Assembly (NCBI GenBank): GCA_021234155.1
Contig: JAJEKV010000041.1
Coordinates: 6,319,249-6,383,248, forward strand
Source of the DNA: Isoetes taiwanensis
Lineage: Eukaryota > Streptophyta > Lycopodiopsida > Isoetales > Isoetaceae
Length of the DNA stretch: 64,000 nt
Direction: 5' to 3'
Every line of letters starts with the position of its first letter. Position 1 is the first letter of the stretch. A model generated the notes under the pieces. It did no database searches. It was not told the DNA's origin and saw only the letters and a list, made by a program, of their open reading frames with translations. The translations under genes and the position numbers were made by a program. This document shows, piece after piece, positions 10,879 to 21,535 of this stretch.

Positions 10879-10897
10879 AAAAAAAAAAAAAAAAACT
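10879..10897 (+). repeat. Poly(A) tract at the edge of the gypsy relic
   Basis: A run of about 19 A separates the upstream non-coding DNA from the gypsy pol sequence. It could be the 3' tail of an unrecognised retro-inserted sequence to its left. I found no target duplication. Confidence 0.4.
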
Positions 10898-10945
10898 AAT
10901 TTGAGAAGCTTACATCAACAAGCCATGGATTTGAAGGCTTTATTT

Positions 10946-11065
10946 TCAGCAATGCATTGTGGTACATGTTCCAAGAGAACAAAACAGTGTGGCGGATGCT
11001 TTAGCACAATCGGCAATGGTGCAAGCAGCTTGGTGGCATGCGCACATTCTGGAGGATGAGGTAAA
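10946..11065 (+). pseudogene. Second RNase H C-terminal tail upstream of the RT
   Basis: The reading QQCIVVHVPREQNSVADALA matches the C-terminal signature of the plant/archaeal-type RNase H domain (HVPREQN..ADALA), the part with the conserved Asp. The catalytic core that should lie before it is missing. A normal gypsy RNase H comes after the RT, and this element has one at about 12,290-12,620, so this is a second RNase H remnant in an unusual place. Secondary RNase H acquisition is known in the Tat group of Ty3/gypsy elements; placing this element there is inference. Confidence 0.5.
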
Positions 11066-12745
11066 TCATATCAGTCCATGTTCAACACAGTCACCACAGT
11101 CATCACATTCACCACAGTCATCACCTGCACCACATTCACTACCGTCACCACATTCACCACAGTCACCACATTCATCACTGTCATCACATTCACCACATTC
11201 ATCACTGTCACCACATTCACCACAGTCACCACATTCATCATTGTCACCACACTCACCACATTCATTACAGTCACCACATTCAGTCAAGAACATTAATATT
11301 TCTCAAGGCAATCAAGAAGAATTGGTTACTATAGGAGGCGATCTTACTCAAGAGGAGGAACGTGAATTGATATCTTTGTTAAGAGAATTCAGGGATGTTT
11401 TGGCAAGAAAATACAAAGAATTGAAAGGCATTCCACCAGAGGTTGTGGTTCATACCATTGATTTGAAACAAGGATCAAAACCAGTCCAACAAGCTCAAAG
11501 GAGAATGAGTCCAGCCATAGAAGAGCAAGTAAAGGTTGAAGTCATGAAGCTTTTGGAGGCGGGATTTATTGTACCAGTGCCAAACTTAGATTGGATCAGT
11601 TCTATTGTACCAGTGAGAAAGCCAAATAACTCAATCCGAGTATGCATTGATTACAGGGATCTCAACAAAGCTACCAAAAGAGATCATTTTCCTACACCAT
11701 TCATAGACAGCTTATTGGATATTGTTGCAGGAAATCAGGCCTATTCTTTCTTGGATGGTTACTCAGGATATAATCAGATCCAAATCTATCCACCACATCA
11801 AGCAATGACGGCTTTTCGAACACCTTTTGGCATCTATGCTTATAAGGTATTACCTTTTGGCCTCACAAATGCTCCAGCCACATTTTAGCGAGCTATGACA
11901 TATGCTTTTCATGATATTTTAGACTTTTTGAGAGTCTTTATAGATGACTTAACAGTATTTTCTAATCCAAGAAAGGATCACTTGGATCATCTCAGAAAAG
12001 TTCTTGAAAGATGACGGCTGTATGGTATAAGTTTGAATCCTGCTAAGTGTATTTTCTTCACTAGAGGAGGAAAACTATTGGGCAATTATGTTTCAGAAAA
12101 TGGATTGCAAGTGGATCATGGTAAGATTGCCGCCTGGAGAAGGTGAAACCACCTACAAATGTATCACAAGTGAGAAGCTTATATGGCCAACTCAGTTTTA
12201 GTAGGAGGTATTTGCACAATTTTGCGAAAGTAACCCAGCCACTTGTGGATTGTATGAAGCAAGAGCAGAATTTTAGATGGAAGGAGGACGCTCAAGAAGC
12301 ATTTAAATGGTGCCTTGGACAATTGAAAGAGAGAACTTTGCTGATTTCTCCAAGAAAGAGTGAGCCATTTCATTTATTCTTTACAGTTTGGGAGCAAGCT
12401 TTGGCTGTCACACTATGTCAGAAAAATTAGCAAAAGCATTATGATGTGAATTACTATGCTAGCAGGTTGTTAACTCCACAAGAGCAGAAATGGACTCATG
12501 TGGAGCATCTTGGGTTGGCATTGAAGTGGGCCTTGAACAAATTTAGACATTATCTTCTTCCTTCACAATGGAATTCAGCAAATGTACAGTATGTTTACAT
12601 TCATATGGATGTGAACCCGTTGCCATGCATTTACAACAAGACAGTCCAAGATCCTAAATTTACAAGATGGGCTCTTATCATACAAGAATTTGAGTTGAAG
12701 TATGTGAAGATGGCTCAAGGAGCTCATAATCCAAGTGCCTATTGA
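10959..12745 (+). pseudogene. Gypsy-A reverse transcriptase and RNase H
   Basis: The frame is open from about 10,959 to 11,888 and then broken. RT blocks in order: LLEAGFIVPV (about 11,550), SIVPVRKPNNSIRVCIDYRD (11,600-11,660), FLDGYSGYNQI (11,750), FRTPFGIYAYKVLPFGLTNA (11,815-11,875), a stop at 11,886 where the family has Phe-Gln-Arg, and FIDDLTVF (about 11,940), so the catalytic motif is Phe-Ile-Asp-Asp. RNase H follows: HLFFTVWEQALA, YYASRLLTPQEQKW (about 12,450) and HVEHLGLALKWAL. Frame breaks occur at 11,886, near 12,015, near 12,130, and at 12,430. It would make and trim element cDNA; it is not functional. Confidence 0.85.
11087..11283 (+). repeat. In-frame minisatellite coding for Ser-Pro-His/Gln/Ser triplets
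   Basis: Units of 9 bp (tcaccacan and tcatcacan) repeat about 20 times and are read by the gypsy frame as Ser-Pro-His, Ser-Pro-Gln and Ser-Ser-Leu triplets. It sits between the RNase H tail and the RT. The repeat also keeps three other frames open; those are not genes. Confidence 0.85.
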
Positions 12746-12800
12746 AGTAGTGGTGCTGAAATAGAAGAGGAAACAGACCAGCCAGTAGCAGTTCCGGATA

Positions 12801-13920
12801 ATGGCGTATTACAAGGGTTCATTGAGACGGTGGATCTTTGGTATGCCAACATATACAGGTATTTGCAAGGTCAGACTTATCCTTCATCATTTTCAAAGCA
12901 ACAAAAGCATGCTCTTAGAGTACAAGCAGCTGCTTATGTGGTGCATGAGGCTATTCTTTATAAGAGGACTATGGAAGGTCTCTTATTAAGGTGTGTTGCT
13001 GGTCAGCAAACTCATGATTTGTTGCAGCAAGCATGATTGTCAGGGGCATTTTGCAGCCAGAACCACAGCTAGGAAGATCCTTCATTGGGGATATTATTGG
13101 CCAACTCTTTACAAGGATACTAGAGACTTTGTTAGCAAATGTGAGAAGTGTCAAAGGCATAAACAATTAACAGGCCACAATAATATGCCATTTCATCCTA
13201 TTTTGAGCGTTAGTCCGTTTCATATGTGGGGATTAGATTACATTGGGCCTATCAATCCTCCATCTTCCAAAGGTCATAAGTATATCTTGGCAGCCACATG
13301 CATGTTTACGAAGTGGGTAGAAGCAATTCCAGCAAAGCATGCTACAGAAAATACCATAGTAAGCTTTCTTTATCACAACTTGATTTCTCGGTTTGGTGTT
13401 CCAACCATTCTTTTGTCTGATTGGGGAACTCATTTCATGGGGAAAGTAGTAGCTCAGTTAACAGAAAAGATTGGTGTTCAACATGTGCAAGCTTCTGCTT
13501 ATTATCCACAGGGAAATGGACAAGTTGAATCTACTAACAAAATTCTGAAAGCTATCTTGGCTAAAACAGTGAAAGATAATCAAAGAAATTGGCATGAAGC
13601 TTTGACAGGTGCCTTATAGAGTTTCAGGTGTACTTATGATTTACACCATTTGAATTGGTTTATTTTGTGCAAGCTGTAATGCCTATTCATTTGGACATTC
13701 CTTTGTGTTCATTTGTGGAGCTACCTTATTATGAGAATTTAGGAGAAGTTCCAACTCCAAATCAAGTGCATAATAGGATGGATGATTTGTTGCAATTGCA
13801 AGAGATGAGACAAGAAGCAGCAGACTTCAATATGAGGCATAAACAGAAAATAAAGCTTATCAAAGACAGGTTACAGGTTGTCAATCCATTTGAGGAAGGC
13901 CAATTGGTGTTGTGGAGGAC
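12801..13920 (+). pseudogene. Gypsy-A integrase
   Basis: The H2C2 zinc finger lies at about 13,036-13,165: the first His in DCQGHFAARTTARKILHWGY, then CEKCQRHK. The catalytic core has Asp in GLDYIGPI (about 13,228), Asp in LSDWGTHF (about 13,418) and Glu in NGQVESTNK (about 13,520), the DDE triad of retroviral-type integrases. A stop at 13,617 and a frame change precede a C-terminal stretch ending in NPFEEGQLVLW at about 13,918, the usual end of plant gypsy integrases before a chromodomain or LTR. It would join cDNA ends to host DNA. No chromodomain is seen. Confidence 0.85.
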
Positions 13921-14002
13921 CACTAAAAGCACAAATGCTACGGTTCTATTGAACCGTCATTCCTTGGATGAGGACGCCCAGTATCACGCCCTCCTATTTA
14001 TA

Positions 14003-14007
14003 GACCA
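14003..14007 (+). repeat. Target-site duplication GACCA, left copy
   Basis: GACCA precedes the TGTGACG end of the LTR and recurs at 15,688-15,692 after its CGTCACA end. Confidence 0.8.
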
Positions 14008-15687
14008 TGTGACGTTCCAAAGACGGTATTTCCCGGGAAAGTATACCATTTCATTTATTCGTCGCAGCGTACCGCCACTCAAGTTGGCGGTACGCTAGTG
14101 TGTAGCCAGGTGGGTAGCCCTAGGGGGCAACTTGCCAGAAATATGTGCAACTATTAATGTGCACATTTTCCAATGTACACATTAATGTGGGCACACATTT
14201 CCAAGTGGACACTTCATGCCAAGTGGGCCACACCCATAGGTGCAATTAATGTGCACATTTTCCAATGTACACATTAATGTGGGCACACATTTCCATGTGT
14301 GCACATTTGGCCACCTAGCCCTTAAAGGCAAGTGGGCCCATTTCCAATTATCCCACATGCCAAAAGGGGATAATTGGAAACCCTAACCAACCCCCTTGTC
14401 TATATAGGGTAGGAAACCCTAACTAGCCCAATTTTCGATTTTAGGGCTTTAGAACTCTGTTTTGGCTGCCTCAACAAATTAAAACCGCATCCCGATCCCG
14501 GATAACGGGAGAATTACATCCTTAGTTCCCTTGATTCGAGCGCCTCTTTGGGATGGTCGAGCTATCAGTCGAGGAGGAGCCCCTCAAGGATCAGGTATTT
14601 GGCCAATTAGATAGTCTAAACCCTATTTTAGTCATTGAATCAGTAGGTTTAGCCTATTAGATTGCCCATAGCAGCCCTTTAGATCTCTAGATAGCAGATT
14701 CTAACTAAAGAATCTAACTCTATGTTGTAGATTAGATCTTATTCTTTAGTTCTTCTGTGATGTATATGGATGATGTATCTCTATGAACTCCTTGTATTGG
14801 GAAGGGGGGTAGAGACCTAAAGCTTTGTAGTTGATGCTCCTAGAGTAGCCTCTCTAGCACACTGTAGATTCGGCCTGTGCACAAGAGCCACACCGGGATG
14901 TGGGTGAAGGGGCCAGACTGGCTGAGAAGGAGATTCATGTCCTGACTCATGAACGGTTCCCCCGGGTGTGTAAGAGGCCTTCCGGGAACCATTGTGGCTA
15001 GGTCCAATGGCTTGCCAGCTTTCGCGGGCAAGGCATGGGCTCGACACCCGTGGGTGGTGTTCACCTTCCATGGGTTCAGGGCGAATACGGGCGTGGCCCT
15101 CTAGCCACCGTGAGTCGGCATCACGGATCTCCTGGAGGGAGTGATCCCTACCGCCCCATCGAACCGGGAAGATGAGCCCGGGAGTAGCCCTCTTGGCTAT
15201 GCATCCCGGCGGGGCTACAGTCAGTCCCGACACTTTTCGAGACCACTCTGCAGTGTGCAATGGAGAGGGGCGGATGGAGTGGACAACCCTAAGCCATGCT
15301 CATATGCCATTTAAATCCATTGCCATGAATTGGTTTAATGAACTCTGAGACCCAAGCCGCCTATCATCCCTTGAGTCATTCCTTGGGTAGGATTCCCTTT
15401 GTGATGTGCTGATCTTTGTCTATGCAGATATATGGAGGACCATCCTTCAAGATGGTCATATGATGTTGATGTATGTGCTAACGACATGTATGTTTACGCC
15501 TCGGCTTCAGGTAGGCCCCGAGGGAGAAAGGGTGCAATGACCCTTCCACTCTTCCCACCGGGAACCCGTCCGCGGTTGCCAATTGTCGTTGTGGAGGGCC
15601 CCTAAAAGATTAGCATGGAGCTGGTATGGGGGATGAACTCCTGTTTGTATACGGTGAGTGCACCGTATACGAGTAGGGGACGTCACA
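14008..15687 (+). mobile_element. Solo LTR, Ty3/gypsy type, 1680 bp
   Basis: It begins TGTGACG and ends CGTCACA, a perfect 7-bp terminal inverted repeat of TG..CA type, and is flanked by a 5-bp GACCA duplication. No internal domain adjoins it, so recombination between two LTRs probably removed the body. A TATA-like ctatatagg at about 14,399 defines the promoter and plus orientation. The line gggaagggggg-tagagacct near 14,800 and the overall layout are shared with the LTRs at 52.1 and 62.2 kb, so all three are related. It lies just downstream of a TATA-like tatttataga, possibly the start of the DIRS-like unit. Confidence 0.88.
14397..14407 (+). promoter_or_regulatory. TATA box of the solo LTR
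   Basis: TCTATATAGGG lies about 390 bp into the LTR, with GC-poor sequence before it. The related LTRs carry cctatatgagc at the equivalent place. It would mark the U3/R junction. Confidence 0.5.
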
Positions 15688-15692
15688 GACCA
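15688..15692 (+). repeat. Target-site duplication GACCA, right copy
   Basis: It pairs with 14,003-14,007 across the solo LTR. Confidence 0.8.
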
Positions 15693-15898
15693 GTTTTCCC
15701 CTTGGTTGGCTATCGGCATTCTCTTGAGCTTTGCTTTGTTGTCTTTAGCGCCTTCTACCTACCTTTCAAGGCGCACCAGCCAAGGCCATCCACACTAGGG
15801 CGAACCGACACCATCCAGGGAGATCCACGCCAAGACGAACTTCGGTGGCTGCCTCTGTTCTCATCTGCGTCCCACATCCTGATTCTGCACCTAATAAG

Positions 15899-17589
15899 GT
15901 ACGGCTGTTGGTTTGTGTTGGGTTAATCTCTCTTGTTTTACTTGGATCCATGTGCCATGCTCGGCCCGATGGATGCTTCAACTCAGTGGTTTCGACAGCG
16001 GTATTGGTTAGTTTTCTCCCTTTGTTTTTTATTTGGAGCTGTTTATGCTTTTGGTTCCTTCCTGCTGCTTTCTCTTTGTTTTTTGTCTGTTCATTTGCGA
16101 GCTCTGTTTGCTTTTGGATCCGTCCTGCTGTTTTCTCTGCCTGCTGCCATCAGTTTGGATCTGAAGGCGGTCGATTCCTGTTCGCTCCACAGCCCGTTGG
16201 GCGAAATCGGCCCGGTTTGCCGTCTGCCAGATGGATCGGCAGTATGGCAGCTGCCGGAGCTGTCTGTCCAGCAACAATCGGCTCAGAGCCGGGTTTGCTT
16301 GGGAAGTTATTTGCTTGCCTCGGCAGTTTTTTCCCTTCCTCCTTTAGTCTTTCCTTCTCCCTCTGTCGGCCGATCCTATCTGTCTGGATTTTTGGTTCTG
16401 GATTTTTGGTTCGTGTGATCTTTTTGGCAGATATAGCTCTGATTTTATCAGCTCTGCCCATTTGCCCTGTGCCTTACCACGTCTTGGTCCCCTTTTTTGT
16501 TGGTTCCGGAGTTCCTATGGGCTGCCACCGGCCAGCTCCGGGCCTGCCATCGCCATCGTTCCCGCCTCCTCTTTCAAGAGAGGGATACCGAGTTCGGTTC
16601 CCCATTTTTCTGGGGATACCCAGTAAGGGTTTCCCCGGGATTTTTGTGCACCTTTGGAGAGTTGCACGTTGTTTTTCATCCCCTTGCAGTCTTTTTGTAC
16701 TTTCCTCATTTTCGGTTGTTTTTTCCTTACTCCCTCATGTTTGTTTTCTTGGGTTTTCGTGTTCCCAGTTGGGGTATCCGATCGTGTTGCTCATATAGTT
16801 GTTGCTAGCTCTGCGTCTTGGCCTCGTCTTATGGCTGTATGGTTTTCGTTGCTAGTTGTAGGTGTTTTTGTTTTTTGTTGCTTCGTCGTGCATAAAATTG
16901 ATCTTGCGTGCCCATGTCCCCATGGTGTTTCTGCCATATAAGTTTTGGGTCATTTGCTTGCACAAAGTCGTTTTATGGAGGTTATTTTCAAGTTCCCCAA
17001 AACCGCCTTCAGGTTGTTCGTTATAGATATTTGGGGTTGCGTTGACTTCGTCCCCCCTCTTTTTTTGTTCTTTCTGTGTTTCGTAGGTAATCTCGTTATA
17101 GCATTTTCTTCGCTTATCTCTTTGATTGATATTCATCTCTTGCCCTCATTGTTTTCATAACATCTTGTTTTTGGCATTTTTTCCATTTGGATTGGTACCA
17201 TTCATTATGTTTGTTTGTAAGGTTCTTACTCTTTGTCCCATTAATCCTATAGCTTGGTACGCAATTTGATCTGTTTAGCATGTTTGCGCATATTGTCCAG
17301 TTCTGCATTATGGTTTGCGTGTTTTTAATCCATCTTGCTTACCTACTATTTTTAGATTTTGGGGTTTTGAATGCTATGGTACATATGTACATGGAAACAT
17401 TATCCTGTATTATTTCTTTATGTTTTTCGGTGTTTTCCTTGTCAATTTTTTCGTTAAGTTTGTGGCTTGTTTCTAGTTCCCCCCCTTTTTTTTTTTTTTT
17501 TTCCATTTCTTCCTTTTGCTCCGTTAATCCCGTTAACTCATGTGCATCATGCCCTTTCTGCTTTTGCGTCTCCCTCCTTATGTCCTCAG
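15899..17589 (+). other. Pyrimidine-rich non-coding segment, intron-like
   Basis: A donor-like AAG|gtacgg at 15,899 and a T-rich tract ending in tgtcctcag at about 17,589 bound 1.7 kb of strongly T/C-rich DNA. Its long open frames encode only low-complexity Phe/Ser/Leu/Cys sequence and are a result of base composition. It could be a 5' intron of the DIRS-like element. Confidence 0.4.
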
Positions 17590-18038
17590 CACATCTCAAG
17601 CTTCCGTACGAGCCCGACGGGCGAAGAGGGTTCTACAAGGTCGATCGCTTTGCCGATCTACCCCACCCGTCCGCGACGCAGCACGCTTCTTTGGGGTCTC
17701 TATTGCATCGATGGGCCCACTATGCGGTCGGTTATTTTGTTTTTGGTTGAACCGATCCCCCGGTGATCCCCACAATCGGTTACCAAGCATGCCTTCCCAC
17801 TCTGGCTCAGCCGGTCCATCTCGGGTTGTCTCTTCTGTTTCTTTTGCTCTGGTTCCTCCCCCAAGTTTTTCTCTGGCTTCAGCAGGTCCTTCTATCGGGC
17901 TGAGCCAGCGGGCTCCTCTATTCTTTCTCCATCATTGGACATGGTGCCTCGGTACTTTGCACCCTCCGATTCTGGATGGCACCGTGATCTGAGCCTTGAT
18001 CCTCACTTACTACATTTATACGTGCATGGCAGATTGAG

Positions 18039-18648
18039 GTGCTTCGCCAGGAGGGTCGGGAACGGGCGTCTCGGTCTGTTCCCAACTTTAAGAGAGAGTC
18101 GTCACGCCACCAGTATGAGTTCCTTTGTGCCACGGAGTCGAGATTTCGGGAGCTTCATGCTCGTTTGACTGCTTTGTCTCCTCGGGTGCCCGAGACGATT
18201 CTTCAGATTATTGAGGAAGGTAAGGCTGCCACTCTACAGAGAATGAAGTTCTTGATTATTGCTGATCGTGAAGGCTATGATGTCGCTTTAGATTTTGATG
18301 ACCATGCGGGCCCCGCTTTAATCTGCCGATGATTCCAGGAAATTGAAGTTAGCTCGGCAAATGCATCGCGATCGGCGCCCCCCTGCTTCGAGACCCTCTG
18401 CTCCCTCCACTGGCTCTTCCTTCTCTACTGCGCCTCCATCCCAGTTCTCTTCATCTCGATCCGGTTCTCGTCCTTTCTGCACTTTTTGTGGTCGGCTTGG
18501 CCATCGAATTGAAACCTGCCATGCTCGTGTTAATGCCGGATCTCCTAACGCCCCTCTGCCACCTTTGATTCCACCTCCGGGTCCTTTGGTGCCGGCCCCG
18601 ACTCCATTTTTTTCCCCGTCCCGGCCCATGATTTATGCCTCCCTCTGA
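18039..18648 (+). pseudogene. DIRS-like gag with CCHC zinc knuckle
   Basis: A first frame (18,039-18,332) is charged and helical (SRHQYEFLCATESRFRELHA). After a frameshift near 18,325 a second (18,343-18,648) is Pro/Ser-rich and holds CTFCGRLGHRIETCH at about 18,479-18,523, a classical Cys-X2-Cys-X4-His-X4-Cys knuckle for RNA binding. A Pro-rich tail follows. It would package element RNA. The true start may be in the frame that begins upstream near 17,790. The assignment to this element rests on its place before the RT. Confidence 0.6.
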
Positions 18649-18659
18649 TTTCGGCCTCA

Positions 18660-19113
18660 GATGTTCTGTTAAAGCAATACTATTACATATGCTTTTTATT
18701 AAGATGATTTTGGTGCTATGGCTCGTCCCACTCTTTATTAGCTCATGTTTTGTTGTTTGGTTTTTAATTTTTGTTCTAGCATGTTAGGATGGTATCCAAT
18801 TGAGGGCTGTGGTGGTGTTAGATGTTTTATTTTCCTACGGGGTGTGTATGTATGCAGGTTGGGTGAGGTTGTGTATGCATGTGTTTGTGCTTAACCCTAA
18901 AGGGTTTTTCTAGTCTTCGTTCAACTTTCTCCTTTGGTTTACTGTTGCATGTGGGTTTATTCTGTGTATGCGAGCTTTTGAGGTATGAGCTTGGTTTGGT
19001 CAACTCGGCGTGCAAAATGTATAAAGTTGCAGGGTCCCGTTGCCTTCTTGGTTTGACGAGTTCCTTGGTGATTTGGTTGGTTACTTACAGTTTGTGCCCT
19101 CTTTTCAGAATGT
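18660..19113 (+). other. T-rich gap between gag and RT, possible intron
   Basis: About 450 bp without coding signal ends in a pyrimidine tract and ctcttttcag at about 19,110, a good acceptor, followed directly by sequence leading into the RT. The donor cannot be fixed by eye. Confidence 0.35.
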
Positions 19114-20090
19114 GCTCCATTTACCTCGGTCATCCCTCATCTTGGCATCGACCCCTCCCCAGGTGATGACTTGGCTTCAGCTACTATAGTCTTGAATCGC
19201 CTCCATGCGGCCCTTCCTTTCTGGCAATCCATTTGCTCCTCACAACAGGTTTTGAATTGGATAGAATTTGGTTATCGCCTTCCTTGGTCATCCACGTGTC
19301 CACCTGATGCTTTCTCTGCTCCAAACCACTCGTCTTTGTCTGCCCATCGTGACTTTGCTCGCTCTGATGTGGCCGATCTCCTGCGTACGGGTGCCGCATC
19401 CCCAGTCACCTCCCGCCCCTTCTTCTGTTCCCCCTTGGGGGTCGTCCTAAAGGCCTAAACAAATTCCGTCTCATCTTGGATCTGCGCTATCTAAACTCTT
19501 TCTTGACCATCCCCTCTTTTCGGTATGAGTCCCTCGAGCTGTTGTCACATCTGTGTCTACCCAACGACTTTCTCTTTGCTGTCGACCTGAAATCCGGTTA
19601 TCATCATATCACAATCTAGCCTTCTCATCGCACTTTCTTGGGTTTTGAGCTTGATGGCCAGTTCTATGTCTTTAATGTCCTCCCCTTTGGTCTAGCTCCA
19701 GCCCGTTTTGTCTTTACCAATTTAGTCAGACAGTTGGTTCGGTTTTGGCGGGGTCAGGGCGTCCGTTGCTTACCCTATGTCGATGATATTTTATTCTTAT
19801 GCCAAATATGTCCTGAGGTTCTACAGATCCGCGTCATTTCTGATTTGCAACGGGCCGGTTTTCTCTTAGCTTGGAAGAAGTGTCAGTTTCGTCTCTCACA
19901 TTGCACAATTTTCTTAGGTTTCATAGTGGACGCTCATGAGGGCTTCTTTCGTATATCCCGGGCTAAGAAGGAACGGGTCTTGTCTCTGTGTTCCAGTTTG
20001 TTGTCTTCCCAAGTTGTCACTCCTCGCCTGATTGCCCGTTTTCTTGGCTTTATCCAATCCCTGCGCTTGGTCCTGGGTCGTCTTTGTCAA
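19114..20090 (+). pseudogene. DIRS-like reverse transcriptase
   Basis: The RT starts in the 19,171-19,458 frame, with SRPFFCSPLGVVLK near its end. A frameshift near 19,452 leads to a second frame reading LILDLRYLNSFL and VDLKSGYHHI, and a stop at about 19,617. The third frame has FVFNVLPFGLAPARF-like blocks and the catalytic YVDDILFL at about 19,780, then LAWKKCQF and FLGFIVD. This order matches tyrosine-recombinase retroelement RTs. It would copy element RNA into circular DNA. The open frame from 19,638 also runs on into a small insertion at about 20,090. Confidence 0.8.
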
Positions 20091-20321
20091 GGGGGATTCA
20101 CACAGAAGACCCGTATAAACCTAGTGAGTGTATGGAAGGGGGTTTTTTCTCGATGTTTTCGTACGTATACTAGGGGTTTAAATCCCCCTCTTACTGACAT
20201 TCTAGTGTATTTTATCCATGGAAGGGGTATTTTTCCAACAGTTTTGCGTACGTATATAGGGGTATTTCTTCTCACCTTAAGCACGCAGGTGGCATATACT
20301 CATGTGATAAAGGTGAATCCC
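20090..20321. mobile_element. MITE-like insertion with 11-bp terminal inverted repeats
   Basis: GGGGGATTCAC at about 20,091 is matched by GTGAATCCCCC at about 20,311. The 230 bp between are non-coding and contain two similar blocks (gttttcgtacgtata and gttttgcgtacgtata). The host DIRS coding sequence is interrupted between LGRLC and RGLYAALSCGLHF, so this is an insertion. I could not settle a target duplication or a superfamily. Confidence 0.6.
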
Positions 20322-21327
20322 CCGTGGTCTTTATGCTGCCTTGTCTTGTGGCCTCCATTTTGATCTACGCCAGGCCGACCTTTGGGATACTCCCCTTCTT
20401 CTATCTCCCCTTGCAAAACAGGAGGTCCAGCTTTGGCAGACCCTTATTTGTCAGTTTAAAAGAGCCCCATTGTGGCCGCCTGCTGTGGTCAGTTCTACCT
20501 TGGGTTTTGATGCCAGTGATGAGGGATGGGGTGGTTGGCTTTCACGTCCGGGTTCTGAGCTTCTCTCTTTTTCTGGAGATTTCTCGGCAGATGCCCGCCT
20601 CCAATCTTCTACTTGGCGTAAACTCTTTGCTCTTTTTCAGATCTTGCAGCAGTGTGTTTCGTTGTTGTCTGACTCCTGTGTGATAGCTCGTGGGGACAAT
20701 CAGAATGTGTTCTTTTTATTACAGAATGGCGGTTCACGATCCCCCGTGCTTCATTTTTTGCTGCTGGAAGTACTAATTTTCTGCTATCAGCATCATATTC
20801 AGTTGGAGCCAGTTTGGGTTCCACGCTTGGAGAATGAGTGGGCTGACTATCTTTCCAAAATTCGGGCCTTTGATGAATTTTCTCTTTCCCCCTCAGTCTT
20901 TTGCCTCTTAGATGATGAGCGGTGGGGGCCACATCATGTTGATCGTTTTGCTAGCCCTTCTAATGCCCTCCTGCCAGTCTTCAACACCAAAGATTGTTAT
21001 CCTCATCGGATCGTGCCTAACGCCTTTTCTTATGACTGGCATCTGTTTAACAACTACTGCTTTCCTCCACCTTCCTTGGTTCCTGAGGTTTTGCATCATG
21101 CTCGGATTTGCCGGGCCCGCCTCACACTACTTGTTTTCTCTTGGCCCTCTGCCCCTTGGTGGCCACTGCTTGCTGTTGACTCCTCCACTTGGCAATCTTT
21201 TGTTCGAGACGCAGTTTTCTTTCACGAATTCTCCCAGGCCTTACTACCTTCACCTTCTTCCCGCATCGCAGGTGTCCGTCGTCATGCGGCACTATTCGCC
21301 TTGCGTTGTGATTTTTCTAATACTTAA
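20322..21327 (+). pseudogene. DIRS-like RNase H and downstream domain
   Basis: The 328-codon frame holds an RNase H with Asp in TLGFDASDEGWGGW, a Glu/Trp stretch in STWRKLFAL, Asp in CVIARGDNQNV and Asp in RLENEWADYLSK, the expected carboxylates. The block HHVDRFASPSNALLPVFN follows, a domain regularly found between RNase H and recombinase in DIRS-type elements. The frame starts right after the MITE-like insertion and stays open to 21,327; only the 5' end is damaged. It would remove RNA from RNA-DNA hybrids. Confidence 0.8.
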
Positions 21328-21535
21328 TATTGTCTCTTCTCACATCCTTCTTTTAATCTCACGTGTTTTTTGGAAACTTTGTTCATTTTCATAAGGTTGT
21401 TTCTCATTTGTTTGATAGCGTCGGGACCGGTTTCTGAGTTGTTGGTCAGTTTTGGGTATAGCTTGGAGTAGTCCATGGTGTTATTTTTTCTTTGGTTGGT
21501 TGTTGTTAACACTTGCTTATTCCCTTGTTCCAGAT

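Larger units (their letters stand above)
10898..13920 (+). mobile_element. Ty3/gypsy retrotransposon pol relic (gypsy-A)
   Basis: The order is RNase H-like tail, minisatellite linker, reverse transcriptase, RNase H, H2C2 zinc finger and DDE integrase, which is a gypsy polyprotein lacking gag and protease. RT before integrase fixes it as Ty3/gypsy rather than Ty1/copia. No flanking LTR of its own is visible. The right end is followed by an unrelated solo LTR and the left end starts abruptly after a poly(A). At least five stops or frameshifts are present. Confidence 0.85.

Noticed and set aside
11087-11283. Possible CRISPR-like array
   Set aside because: Units are contiguous 9-mers without spacers, and the genome is eukaryotic.
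11066-11296. Open frames on both strands across the 9-bp minisatellite
   Set aside because: Repeats with a unit divisible by three keep several frames open. Only the gypsy frame continues into known domains.
14817-15260. 147-codon minus-strand frame inside the solo LTR
   Set aside because: It lies wholly in LTR sequence, has no domain, and overlaps other frames of similar length.
15845-16798. 317-codon frame rich in Phe, Ser, Leu and Cys
   Set aside because: It reflects pyrimidine-rich base composition. There is no domain, and the overlapping frames are similar in kind. More likely an intron or untranslated DNA.
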